Source: Youngiibacter multivorans (GTDB lineage Bacteria > Bacillota > Clostridia > Clostridiales > Clostridiaceae). From it: 32,243 nucleotides of DNA. Shown here piece after piece: positions 15,294-23,166 of the stretch (its first letter is position 1; every line of letters starts with the position of its first letter). The notes below the pieces were generated by a model that worked only from the letters and a program-made list of their open reading frames with translations, had not been told where the DNA came from and made no database searches. The stretch lies in NCBI RefSeq assembly GCF_017873395.1, contig NZ_JAGGKC010000036.1, positions 1-32,243 on the forward strand. The letters run 5' to 3'. A program made the translations under genes and the position numbers.

Positions 15294-16472
15294 TCAGTCA
15301 ACCCTAATGAGCATTGCATCACCCTGGGCTGCTCCGCTGCAGATTGCAGCAACTCCCGTTCCGCCACCTCTCGCTCTGAGGGCTTCGACCAGGTGCATCA
15401 CAATCCTTGTACCTGAAGCACCAATTGGATGTCCGTAGGCAATTGCTCCGCCATCGATATTTACCTTGGAAAGGTTCCAGCCGGCAATCCTGGTGCTTAC
15501 AAGCGCAACTGCTGCAAAGGCCTCATTTACCTCAAAAAGGTCGACCTTGGAAACATCTATCCCATACCTGTTAAGAAGCTTGACTGTAGCAAGTCCTGGA
15601 ACAGTAGCGATATACTTGGCGTCAGTGCTTACTTCCTCGTGGCCGAGGATGGTTGCAAGTACAGGAAGTCCCAAAGCTTCAGCCTTTTCCCTTGACATTA
15701 CAGCTATTGCACAGGCTCCGTCATTGACTCCAGGTGCGTTGCCTGCTGTGACAGTGCCATCCTTCATGAATACCGGAGGCAGCTTTGACAGGGCATCTAT
15801 GGTAGTTTCAGGTCTCGGGGATTCATCTGTATCTACGATGACAGAGCCCTTCCTCCCCTTTATCTCCACAGGAACTATCTCATTCTTCAGCCTTCCGTTC
15901 CTCATGGCATCATCAGCCTTCATCTGGCTCATGAATGCGAATTCGTCCTGTTCCTCCCTGGATATGCAATATTCTTTGCTCACCTCAGAACCATGCACAG
16001 CCATATGCCTGTCATAGAACGGACACCACAGCCCGTCATTCATCATCAGGTCAGAGGCAGAGGCATCACCCATCCTCATGCCCCATCTCGAGGATTTGAG
16101 TATATATGGAGCATTTGACATGCTCTCCATGCCGCCGGCGATAACCGCATCATTGTCTCCCGATAGTATTGCCCTCCTTGCAAGTGCTATTGAAATCATC
16201 CCCGATGAGCAAACCTTGTTTACGGTTATCGAAGGAAGCTCCCATGGCAGACCTGCATTCCTTGTCGCCTGCCTGGACGGTACCTGGCCACAGCCTCCCT
16301 GCAGGACCTGACCCATATATGCATAGTCAGGAACCGATGGATCAATGCCAGCCCTTCTTACAGCTTCCCTTATTGCAATTCCTCCAAGCTCAGTTGCTGA
16401 AAGAGGCGCAAGGCCTCCTCCGAACTTGCCGAAGGGTGTCCTTGCGTAGCTTACTATTACAGCTTCTCTCAT
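15294..16472 (-). CDS. Acetyl-CoA C-acetyltransferase (thiolase), 392 aa
   Basis: A full-length biosynthetic-type thiolase. The nucleophile is Cys88 (VNKVCSSGM). The other catalytic elements are NEAFAAV, His348 in GHPIGASG and Cys378 in CSGAAQG. It catalyses reversible cleavage of acetoacetyl-CoA (or a short homologue) to acetyl-CoA units in the cytosol. AGGAGG is 7 nt before the ATG. It sits 16 nt downstream of CoA-transferase A, so the pair could convert a beta-keto acid to acyl-CoA and cleave it. It is clearly different from the operon B thiolase (SCP2 type) and from the operon C enzyme. Substrate chain length is not determined by these motifs. Confidence 0.93.
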   Translation of the reverse strand: MREAVIVSYARTPFGKFGGGLAPLSATELGGIAIREAVRRAGIDPSVPDYAYMGQVLQGGCGQVPSRQATRNAGLPWELPSITVNKVCSSGMISIALARRAILSGDNDAVIAGGMESMSNAPYILKSSRWGMRMGDASASDLMMNDGLWCPFYDRHMAVHGSEVSKEYCISREEQDEFAFMSQMKADDAMRNGRLKNEIVPVEIKGRKGSVIVDTDESPRPETTIDALSKLPPVFMKDGTVTAGNAPGVNDGACAIAVMSREKAEALGLPVLATILGHEEVSTDAKYIATVPGLATVKLLNRYGIDVSKVDLFEVNEAFAAVALVSTRIAGWNLSKVNIDGGAIAYGHPIGASGTRIVMHLVEALRARGGGTGVAAICSGAAQGDAMLIRVD

Positions 16473-16488
16473 GATTTACCTCCTATAG

Positions 16489-18051
16489 TCAAAGCACCAT
16501 TCCCATCAATGCATCAGTGAAGATTTTGGCATCCATTACCTTCAGGTCATCCGCAATCTTTGGAATGAAATCCATCTTGCCTAGGATGTCCTTCTCAACG
16601 TCAACACCCGGAGCAACCTCAACAAGCGTCACACCATCCTCAGTAAGCTTGAACAATGCCCTTTCAGTTATGTAGTATACGTTCTGTCCGGTCTCCTTGG
16701 CATAATCCCCTGAGAAAGTGACCTGCTCCACCTGGTCAACGAACTTGACCTTGTCACCGTCAGTTATGATATCAAGCTTTCCGTCACCAACACGTATGTC
16801 ATACTTGCCTGCAGTCATGCTTCCGCAGAAGAATACTGACTTTGCATTTTGGGTAATATTGATGAATCCGCCAGGTCCAACAACCCTTCCACCGAACTTG
16901 GACACGTTGACGTTCCCGCTTCTGTCCACCTGGGCGCATCCAAGATAAGCCAGGTCAATTCCACCGCCGTCATATATGTCGAAGTTGCTGCATTGTGAAA
17001 GAAGCGCATCTGGATTGATAGATGCTCCAATACCAAGGCCACCGACAGGAACTCCTCCGACAGCACCAGACTCTATGGAAAGTATTATCTTGTCATTGAT
17101 GCCCTCTTCAGCAGCTACGGCTGCAACAGCCTCAGCAACTCCTATTCCAAGGTTGACCAGAGAACCCTTCTTAAGGAACTGTGCGCCAATCCTGCCGCAG
17201 ACCTTCCTCTCGTCAAGAGGTATGCTCTTAATGGCTGACAGAGGAATCTTAGCCTCACCGGTAAGCTCAGGCATGTAAGTGCTCGAATGGAAGCCCTGGG
17301 GATTCTTCACAAGGTCCGGAGCAAGTACAATGTAGTCTATGAGGAATGAAGGTATCTTAACCTGCTGGGTATTAAGTGAGCCGGTCTTTACTACCTTTTC
17401 CACCTGAACAATAACCTTGCCTCCGGAATTCCTGGTTGCAGTAGCGAGCTCCAGCTGGTCCACATATACTGCCTCCTTATGAAGAGTAACGTTACCGGCC
17501 TCATCCGCATAGCTGCCCTTTATGAAGCATACATCCAGAGGCACCGTATCATAAAGCAGGTAATCCTTGCCCTTGATGTCTATAAGGCTCACTATCTCAA
17601 AGCCGGAATCCTTAGACAGCTGGTTGACCTTACATGCTTCAACCCTTGGGTCAGCGAAGGTCTTAAGACCCACATGGGTAAGGACGCCAGGCTTTTTTCC
17701 GCCAGCTGCCCTCAGCATATGGCTTGCAACACCCTGAGGCACCAGGAAAGCTTCCATCTTGTTCTCTACGATAAGCTTCGACAGCTTTGGCTCAAGACCG
17801 AGATGGGCGCAGATTATCCTCCTTATAAGCCCCTCATGGGCGAGATGATTTCCTCCCCTGTCCTTTCCATCCCCCATACCGGCGCCATGGAAAAGAGTCA
17901 GGTTGGCAGGCTTGCCGGAAGACACGAACCTGTCCTCCAGTGCAATCAGAAGCTCCTCAGGAGTACCGAAGCCTACGAAGCCGCTCACCCCCACAGCATC
18001 ATTATCCTTGACAAGACCCGCAGCAAATTCAGCAGCTACAACTTTAGCCAT
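16489..18051 (-). CDS. Fused family I CoA-transferase (Pct/YdiF-like), 520 aa, operon A
   Basis: Both half-domains of a family I CoA-transferase are in one chain, as in propionate CoA-transferase and YdiF. The catalytic glutamate is Glu327 in SIESGAVGG, matching the ESGAIGG of the characterised Pct enzyme. Also visible are the N-terminal GVSGF CoA-site segment and the C-terminal AxLG/NVNVSKFGGR region. The reaction moves CoA from an acyl-CoA donor to a carboxylate through a glutamyl-CoA thioester. The start at 18051 follows GGGGGG; an in-frame start at 18108 would lie upstream of the sigma-54 promoter's transcript start. First gene of operon A, about 30 nt after the predicted transcript start. 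Confidence 0.92.
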   Translation of the reverse strand: MAKVVAAEFAAGLVKDNDAVGVSGFVGFGTPEELLIALEDRFVSSGKPANLTLFHGAGMGDGKDRGGNHLAHEGLIRRIICAHLGLEPKLSKLIVENKMEAFLVPQGVASHMLRAAGGKKPGVLTHVGLKTFADPRVEACKVNQLSKDSGFEIVSLIDIKGKDYLLYDTVPLDVCFIKGSYADEAGNVTLHKEAVYVDQLELATATRNSGGKVIVQVEKVVKTGSLNTQQVKIPSFLIDYIVLAPDLVKNPQGFHSSTYMPELTGEAKIPLSAIKSIPLDERKVCGRIGAQFLKKGSLVNLGIGVAEAVAAVAAEEGINDKIILSIESGAVGGVPVGGLGIGASINPDALLSQCSNFDIYDGGGIDLAYLGCAQVDRSGNVNVSKFGGRVVGPGGFINITQNAKSVFFCGSMTAGKYDIRVGDGKLDIITDGDKVKFVDQVEQVTFSGDYAKETGQNVYYITERALFKLTEDGVTLVEVAPGVDVEKDILGKMDFIPKIADDLKVMDAKIFTDALMGMVL

Positions 18052-18091
18052 GAAAAATCCCCCCGTTTCATTTATCCTTACTGTCTTACAA

Positions 18092-18107
18092 AGCAATAAG
18101 CATGCCA
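18092..18107 (-). promoter_or_regulatory. Sigma-54 promoter of operon A
   Basis: On the reverse strand the sequence is TGGCATGCTTATTGCT. It matches the -24/-12 consensus TGGCACG-N4-TTGCW with one change, and GG and GC have the required spacing. The start codon of the CoA-transferase lies about 40 nt downstream. Confidence 0.88.
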
Positions 18108-18126
18108 CGGGAGGATACTGATAAAA

Positions 18127-18141
18127 CGTTGGTATGCAACG
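18127..18141. promoter_or_regulatory. Candidate activator-binding inverted repeat, operon A
   Basis: CGTTG-N5-CAACG forms a perfect 5-bp inverted repeat about 20 bp upstream of the -24 element. It is a candidate upstream activating site for the nearby sigma-54 activator. It is unusually close to the promoter for an enhancer, so the assignment is tentative. Confidence 0.3.
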
Positions 18142-18205
18142 GATTAAAAAGTCAAAGCTAAATTATCATGTCAAGCAAATTCAACATGTCTATGATTGTA
18201 GTCAA

Positions 18206-18643
18206 TTACCTGCCCTCAAGGCTTGACCTGAACATCCTGTCAGCCCGTAGTCTTATGGCAGACTCTTCCGGACTGATTGGATCATCCAGAGAAATGCCAT
18301 GGGGTGAAGGCCTGCCATCATCATCAAGACACACGAAGGTAATGAAGCCTTCAGCTGTTGTAGAACCATCCATTCCGGTCACACTGCAGTATACAATTAG
18401 GCTGGACTTGCCGGTCCTGGCCACAAAGCTTCTGAAGTCAATAAGGTCTCCTCCCTTTGCAGGCTTCCTGACAATGAAGTCAAGTATCTCAAGGCAGACC
18501 AGGCTCTCAGGCTTTCCTGTGGCCTTGGCGGCACTGATGAAGCAGCTCTCTACGAACCATTCAGAAAGCCTCCCGGCAAAAAGGGTGTCATGATGGTTAA
18601 GGTGCTCATACCTTACCAGCCTAGTAGTCTTTTCGATCTTCAA
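18206..18643 (-). CDS. Hotdog-fold acyl-CoA thioesterase, 145 aa
   Basis: The length and the motif NHHDTLFAGRLSEWFVES (about residues 16-33) fit the hotdog acyl-CoA thioesterase family. In that family an Asn/Asp and an acidic residue on the long helix (here Glu32) activate water. Later strands (SLIVYCSVTG, EGFITFVCLD) complete the fold. The product would release free acids from acyl-CoA in the cytosol, balancing the CoA-transferases nearby. The start is TTG at 18643, 8 nt after GGGGG; a TTG at 18658 is in frame but contains that ribosome site. It lies upstream of operon A and divergent from the activator gene, with its own likely promoter in the AT-rich gap. Substrate unknown. Confidence 0.8.
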   Translation of the reverse strand: MKIEKTTRLVRYEHLNHHDTLFAGRLSEWFVESCFISAAKATGKPESLVCLEILDFIVRKPAKGGDLIDFRSFVARTGKSSLIVYCSVTGMDGSTTAEGFITFVCLDDDGRPSPHGISLDDPISPEESAIRLRADRMFRSSLEGR

Positions 18644-18743
18644 ACAATCAGCCCCCAATAAAAATTAGTGTCTATATTTATCTACATGTATATATTTCTA
18701 TACAACGTTTTTCAGCAGAAAGGTATATTTAACTCCCCGAAAG

Positions 18744-18757
18744 CGCTTAATCAAGCG
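18744..18757. promoter_or_regulatory. Inverted repeat upstream of the activator's sigma-54 promoter
   Basis: CGCTT-AATC-AAGCG is a perfect 5-bp inverted repeat ending 21 bp before the TGG of the -24 element. It may bind the activator itself or another regulator. It has no clear copy in front of operons A-C. Confidence 0.3.
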
Positions 18758-18778
18758 ACTTGTTGAACTTCTTGTCAA

Positions 18779-18794
18779 TGGCATGGAAATTGCT
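18779..18794 (+). promoter_or_regulatory. Sigma-54 promoter upstream of the activator gene
   Basis: TGGCATGGAAATTGCT matches TGGCACG-N4-TTGCW with one change and exact GG-to-GC spacing. It points at the activator gene, leaving a leader of about 190 nt. It implies positive autoregulation. Confidence 0.75.
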
Positions 18795-18950
18795 ATGTAA
18801 TAATTGATAGTTCTGTATGCATGGAATACTTGCATCACAGAGAAGTAATTGATTATGGTGCATTCTTTCTTATATGGCACTGGCCAATCACCTTGAACCA
18901 CAGATATTTTATTAGACATTCAATCATAAATATCTGCCTTCAACTTGAAG

Positions 18951-18956
18951 TATAAT
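18951..18956 (+). promoter_or_regulatory. Possible sigma-A -10 element for the activator gene
   Basis: A perfect TATAAT lies 39 nt before the ATG at 18996, but no good -35 is found 16-18 nt upstream. It could supply a basal level of activator next to the sigma-54 promoter. Confidence 0.3.
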
Positions 18957-18995
18957 ACTATGTACAGGGATATTCAAAAGGATGTGTTAGGGAAT

Positions 18996-20432
18996 ATGGA
19001 AAACAACAAAGCTATTGAAACCCATAGCGAAAATCCAACCTGGAACAATCTTCATGACCGGATCCTTATTTACGAGAAGATACTCGAAATCTCAGATGAC
19101 GGATTCCTCATTGTGGACAGGGATGGTACCATCATCGAGATGAACAAGGCTTACCTTGAGTTCCTGGAACTTAAAAAGCAGAATGTAATCGGCAGGCACG
19201 TCACTGATGTCATACTCAATTCAAAGCTCGGGGAGATAACGAAATCAGGCCGCGAGGATGTCAATGTTGTCCACAAGCTTGCATCAGGCCAGTCACCAAA
19301 CAAGGACAAGTATGTCATAGTTACAAGAGCCCCTGTAAGTGATGGAAATAAAGTCATAGCAGCGGTAGGTCAGATAAAGTTCACAAGGAACGCCCTTGAC
19401 ATTGCAGCAAAGCTCAAGGCTATGGACGATGAGGTCCAGTACTACAGGAAAGAGCTGGAACGATTTGTTGGAAGCAAATACTCCTTCCAGTCGATGATTG
19501 GAGAAAGCGCCCCCTTCAACGAAGCCATAAGGATTGCAAAGAAGGCGGCAAAGAGCGACATGAGCGTGCTGCTAACAGGAGAAACAGGAACAGGCAAGGA
19601 AGTATTCGCAAATGCCATACACTACGACAGTGAGCGAAAGAACAGGCCGATAATAAGGATAAACTGTGCAGCCATACCTGCAGAGCTAATGGAATCAGAG
19701 CTGTTCGGCTATGCCGAAGGTTCATTCACAGGAGCGGTCAAAGGCGGCAAAAAAGGAAAGTTTGAGCTGGCCAATGGAGGAACCGTGTTCCTCGACGAAA
19801 TCGGCGACATGCCCCTCACCATGCAGGCTAAGCTCCTGAGAGTGCTGCAGGAAAAGGAACTGGAGAAGGTCGGATCAAGCGAGACAATACCGGTGGATGT
19901 TAGGATAATATCCGCAACAAACCAGAACCTGGAGGACATGGTAAGAAACGGCACCTTCAGGGAAGACCTCTACTACAGGCTGAATGTCATAAGGGTTGAG
20001 ATACCACCGCTTAGGGTAAGGATGGATGACATCGAGCTGTTCGTTGAAGCATTCCTTGCAGACCTTAACGAGAAGTATGATACAGACGTCAGCATCTCGG
20101 AGGATGCCCTGAAGGTCCTTAAGCAATACAAATGGCCGGGCAACATCAGGGAGCTCAAGAACGTCATAGACAGGTCCTATTCCCTTGTTGACGACAGCAT
20201 AATTACATTCAGTCAGCTGCCTAAGACAATATTAGTCAAGAACAGGCTGCCTGTTCTCATGAAGGCAGGAAAGACCCTTCCAGACCTGGTTGATGACTTC
20301 GAGAAGGAGATCCTCATCTCCTACCTGGAGAAGAACAGCTACAACTGTGTTAAGACTGCAGAAGAGCTTGGCATACACAGGGCTACCCTCTACAACAAGA
20401 TTGAGAAGCTTAACATAAAGATCAGGGATTGA
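18996..20432 (+). CDS. Sigma-54-dependent transcriptional activator (PAS-AAA+-Fis HTH), 478 aa
   Basis: Three parts are clear. A PAS sensor lies at about 22-130 (ISDDGFLIVDRDGTIIEMN). The AAA+ domain at about 165-400 has Walker A GETGTGKE (195-202), the sigma-54 contact loop GSFTGA (242-247), Walker B VFLDEIGD (264-271) and the arginine-finger region. A Fis-type helix-turn-helix lies at 451-471 (TAEELGIHRATLYNKI). It would remodel sigma-54 RNA polymerase at -24/-12 promoters, such as the four found here. No receiver domain is present, so the PAS probably senses a ligand directly. The ATG at 18996 (after TTAGGG) precedes the PAS; in-frame starts at 18945 (TTG) and 18960 (ATG) lack ribosome sites. 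It sits between operons A and B, facing the opposite way. Confidence 0.95.
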   Translation: MENNKAIETHSENPTWNNLHDRILIYEKILEISDDGFLIVDRDGTIIEMNKAYLEFLELKKQNVIGRHVTDVILNSKLGEITKSGREDVNVVHKLASGQSPNKDKYVIVTRAPVSDGNKVIAAVGQIKFTRNALDIAAKLKAMDDEVQYYRKELERFVGSKYSFQSMIGESAPFNEAIRIAKKAAKSDMSVLLTGETGTGKEVFANAIHYDSERKNRPIIRINCAAIPAELMESELFGYAEGSFTGAVKGGKKGKFELANGGTVFLDEIGDMPLTMQAKLLRVLQEKELEKVGSSETIPVDVRIISATNQNLEDMVRNGTFREDLYYRLNVIRVEIPPLRVRMDDIELFVEAFLADLNEKYDTDVSISEDALKVLKQYKWPGNIRELKNVIDRSYSLVDDSIITFSQLPKTILVKNRLPVLMKAGKTLPDLVDDFEKEILISYLEKNSYNCVKTAEELGIHRATLYNKIEKLNIKIRD

Positions 20433-20433
20433 G

Positions 20434-20465
20434 ATGGAGCCTTCCGCGTCTGCGGAAGGCTCCAT
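20434..20465. terminator. Strong stem-loop terminator after the activator gene
   Basis: A perfect 14-bp stem (20434-20447 with 20452-20465) with a GTCT loop starts right after the TGA stop. It is followed on the forward strand by the T-containing TCATTATCT. It separates the activator from the convergent operon B and probably works in both directions, although the T runs are poor. Confidence 0.75.
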
Positions 20466-20546
20466 TCATTATCTGTGCTCTGCAGCAGCTCTGCCAAAGC
20501 TATGCACTTTTAAACTCAAAATCCATCTATGGAGCGCTTATAATTT

Positions 20547-22118
20547 TTACAGCCTGTCCTTGAGTCCCATGAGACCTGCGTTGAATATGAAGCTTTCCAT
20601 GGTCTTGAGGTTATCTGCTATCCTTGGGGCGAATTCCATCTGTCCCAGGACATCCTTCTCAAGATCCACGCCCGGTGCTATCTCCATAAGCGTCAGCCCT
20701 TCAGGAAGCAGCTGGAAGAGTGCCCTTTCAGTTATATAGAATATCTTCCTTCCGCCTTTCCTGCTCTCATACTCGCCGTTGAAGGTTATCTGGTCTACCT
20801 TGTTAATGAACTTCTTTGACTTGCCTTCCTTGTGGATGACCAGCCTGCCGTCCACTGCCTCTACCTCAAGGCCGCCTGCCGTGAAGGATCCGCAGAAGAC
20901 AACGGTCTTAGCGTTCTGGGAAATGTCAATGAAGCCGCCGCAGCCTGCAAGCCTTGTTCCGAACTTGGAGACGTTGAGGTTTCCATGAGGGTCGCACTGT
21001 GCCATGCCCAGGAAGGTCACGTCAATGCCGCCTCCGTCGTAGAAGTCGAACTGATAAGGCTCGTCGATTATGGCCTGCGGAGCGATGGCGCTTCCGAAGT
21101 CCTTGCCGCCCTGCGCTATGCCGCCTACTATACCTGGCTCCACACTTGCAGTGAACAGGTGGTCAACACCCTCCTCCTTGAGGACTGCCGCTACACTTTC
21201 AGGTACGCCTATGCCGTAATTCAGTACGTTGTCGTTCCTGGTTATTTCCAGAGCGCAGCGTCTTGCTGTTATCTTCCTCTCATCAAGAGGGAAATCCTTC
21301 TCGACTTCCTTGAAGACTCCAGTAGCTGAGATGAAATCCTCGTTGTACTGTGTTCCTGCAGTCTGCATGTGGTTCTTCATGTCCTTGACCACAGCCACCA
21401 CATCAACCAGTATTCCAGGTATCTTGACATCCTTCGGAGGTATGGTTCCGTTCTTGACTATCTTCTCTACCTGGACTATTACCTTTCCTCCGGCATTCCT
21501 TGCAGCCATTGCAACAGCAAGTGACTCAAGTGTAAGAGCTTCTTTCCTTAAGCTTATGTTGCCGTTCTCATCTGCCTCAGTACCTCTGATTATCGCGTAA
21601 TCAAGCTTCTGAGCCTTGTAGAAGAGAATATCCTCGCCATTTATGCTTATCTTCTGGACGATATCCTCCTTGGTCACATCATTGATCTTTCCACCCTGGA
21701 AGTCCGGGTCGACAAACGTACCCAGCCCCACCCTTGAAATCGTACCAGGCTTGCCTGCAGCCATATCCCTGAACATCTGGCACATGACTCCCTGGGGGAA
21801 GTTATAAGCCTGGACCTTGTTCTCTATGACCAGGTTGTTCATCTTCTTGATGAGCCCGTAGTGTCCGCCTATGACCTTTGTAAGAAGACCTTCGTAACAA
21901 ATGTGGTTAAGTCCCCTGACATCCCCTCCGTCGCCTACGCCCGATGCCCACATGACCCCTATGTTCTTCGGCTTTCCAGTTTCCTTCCATCTGTTCTCCA
22001 TCTCCAGCCATACCTCTTCTGCCGCACCGGTCAGAAGGAAGCCGCAGGTGCCTATCAGTGACCCGTCTTCTATAAGGTCAGCTGCTTCCCTGGATGTCGT
22101 AAATTTGATTCTGCTCAT
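20547..22118 (-). CDS. Fused family I CoA-transferase (Pct/YdiF-like), 523 aa, operon B
   Basis: This is a full-length single-chain CoA-transferase. The catalytic Glu327 sits in ASVEPGIVGG, so the residue after the nucleophile is Pro instead of the Ser of operon A and the Ala of operon C. Other family features are the GTCGF start of the CoA site, the NFPQGVMCQMFRD segment and the C-terminal HGNLNVSKFGTR region. GGAGGAG precedes the ATG. It is the last gene of operon B, 17 nt after the SDR. It should activate the acid imported by the operon's permease, using acetyl-CoA or another acyl-CoA as donor. Substrate specificity is not predictable from what I can see. Confidence 0.92.
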   Translation of the reverse strand: MSRIKFTTSREAADLIEDGSLIGTCGFLLTGAAEEVWLEMENRWKETGKPKNIGVMWASGVGDGGDVRGLNHICYEGLLTKVIGGHYGLIKKMNNLVIENKVQAYNFPQGVMCQMFRDMAAGKPGTISRVGLGTFVDPDFQGGKINDVTKEDIVQKISINGEDILFYKAQKLDYAIIRGTEADENGNISLRKEALTLESLAVAMAARNAGGKVIVQVEKIVKNGTIPPKDVKIPGILVDVVAVVKDMKNHMQTAGTQYNEDFISATGVFKEVEKDFPLDERKITARRCALEITRNDNVLNYGIGVPESVAAVLKEEGVDHLFTASVEPGIVGGIAQGGKDFGSAIAPQAIIDEPYQFDFYDGGGIDVTFLGMAQCDPHGNLNVSKFGTRLAGCGGFIDISQNAKTVVFCGSFTAGGLEVEAVDGRLVIHKEGKSKKFINKVDQITFNGEYESRKGGRKIFYITERALFQLLPEGLTLMEIAPGVDLEKDVLGQMEFAPRIADNLKTMESFIFNAGLMGLKDRL

Positions 22119-22135
22119 TTTGTTACTCCTCCATC

Positions 22136-22876
22136 CTACAGCGTGACGCCGCCACTGACCTCTATTACCGCTCCATTGATATAGCTTGCCTCATCCGATG
22201 CGAGGAACGCATAGACATTGGCGATCTCTTCGGGCTTACCAAGCCTCTTCATAGGGACCTTCTCCTCCATTGCCTTTATTATCTTCTCAGGCATTACATC
22301 AAGGATAGGTGTTGCTATGAATCCAGGTGCTACAGCATTGGCCCTTATTCCCTTTCTGCCAAGCTCCTTTGCCCAGCTCTTAGCCATTCCTATGACTCCC
22401 CACTTGGTTGCAGCATAGTTTGTCTGACCGAAATTGCCGTATACTCCGACAACCGATGAAGCGTTTGTTATGGAACCGAAGCCCTGAGCAATCATTATGT
22501 CAACGATCGCCCTGGTGCAGTTATAAGTACCCTTAAGGTTTATGTTGATGACCTTATCAAACTGGTCCTCAGTCATCTTGTGAAGCTGAGCATCCATGAT
22601 GATACCTGCATTGTTGACAAGTGAGTCGATCTTTCCGAACTTCTCCATGACATCCTTGACCATTGCGTTGATATCGTCATTTTTTGTGACATCTACCTTA
22701 TATCCAACAGCTACTCCGCCCATAGCCTCGATTTCCTTGACAACTTCATCTACGCTATCTTTCTTGACATCGCATACTATGACCTTTGCGCCCTCTTCAG
22801 CGAACTTCAGAGCAGTTACCTTGCCTATGCCGTTACCTGAACCAGTTATTATACAGACCTTATCCTTCAATCTCAT
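22136..22876 (-). CDS. SDR-family 3-hydroxyacyl dehydrogenase/3-ketoacyl reductase (FabG-like), 246 aa
   Basis: A classical SDR. The NAD(P) motif TGSGNGIG lies at 11-18, NNAG at 88-91, and the catalytic set Asn113, Ser141, Tyr154 and Lys158 is complete. An Asp after the second strand (VCDVKKD, Asp36) favours NAD over NADP, which suits an oxidative role. In this operon it most likely oxidises a 3-hydroxyacyl-CoA (R type) to the 3-ketoacyl-CoA that the thiolase cleaves, rather than making fatty acids. AGGAGG precedes the ATG. It aligns end to end with the interrupted SDR of operon C, showing what the intact C-terminus looks like (KPEEIANVYAFLASDEA). Confidence 0.9.
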   Translation of the reverse strand: MRLKDKVCIITGSGNGIGKVTALKFAEEGAKVIVCDVKKDSVDEVVKEIEAMGGVAVGYKVDVTKNDDINAMVKDVMEKFGKIDSLVNNAGIIMDAQLHKMTEDQFDKVININLKGTYNCTRAIVDIMIAQGFGSITNASSVVGVYGNFGQTNYAATKWGVIGMAKSWAKELGRKGIRANAVAPGFIATPILDVMPEKIIKAMEEKVPMKRLGKPEEIANVYAFLASDEASYINGAVIEVSGGVTL

Positions 22877-22942
22877 TACACGTTTCCTCCTATATCAGAT
22901 GAATGCTAGGGCAATTGGTTATTGATCCTGTTGATCGTTTAG

Positions 22943-23164
22943 TTAAATGAACTTGTAGAGCGGCTTCCCGTTATCATCGAGCCTTGAAAAAGCAACTTCC
23001 ATCCCTACCTTGATCTCCATGCCAGTCTCATAGCCTTCAAGCCTTGTAAGGAACTTTTCTTCACCGTCGTCAACTATGGCGAGAGCGAATGGAGTCATGT
23101 CCTTGAAATCCTCTGAAGCCGAGAAGATTACTGAATATGTGTAAACTACAGCCTTCTTATCCAT
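22943..23164 (-). CDS. OB-fold (DUF35 C-terminal type) thiolase partner, 73 aa
   Basis: The sequence VVYTYSVIFSASEDFKDM followed by FALAIVDDGEEKFLTRLEG and VGMEVAFSRLDDNGKPLYKF matches the OB-fold part of DUF35 proteins. These are usually encoded next to SCP2-type thiolases and bind them. Typical family members are about 130 residues and begin with a four-cysteine zinc ribbon; here that part is absent and there is no cysteine at all. The ATG follows GGGGAG and lies 2 nt after the thiolase stop, so translation is coupled. It probably forms a complex with the thiolase and helps bind CoA substrates. Confidence 0.8.
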   Translation of the reverse strand: MDKKAVVYTYSVIFSASEDFKDMTPFALAIVDDGEEKFLTRLEGYETGMEIKVGMEVAFSRLDDNGKPLYKFI

Positions 23165-23166
23165 CT

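Larger units (their letters stand above)
18659..18995. other. Divergent regulatory region between thioesterase and activator genes
   Basis: About 340 AT-rich bases without a gene. They hold a sigma-54 promoter (18779-18794), a CGCTT-N4-AAGCG inverted repeat 22 bp before it (18744-18757), and ATGCA-N9-TGCAT (18817-18835) just after the predicted start. A perfect TATAAT lies at 18951-18956, near the activator's start codon. The AT-rich left end probably carries the thioesterase promoter, but I cannot place it with confidence. Confidence 0.55.

Noticed and set aside
18889..18944. A further sigma-54 promoter at the TGGCACTGG sequence near 18876
   Set aside because: The -12 GC is absent at the required distance, so only the -24 half is matched by chance.
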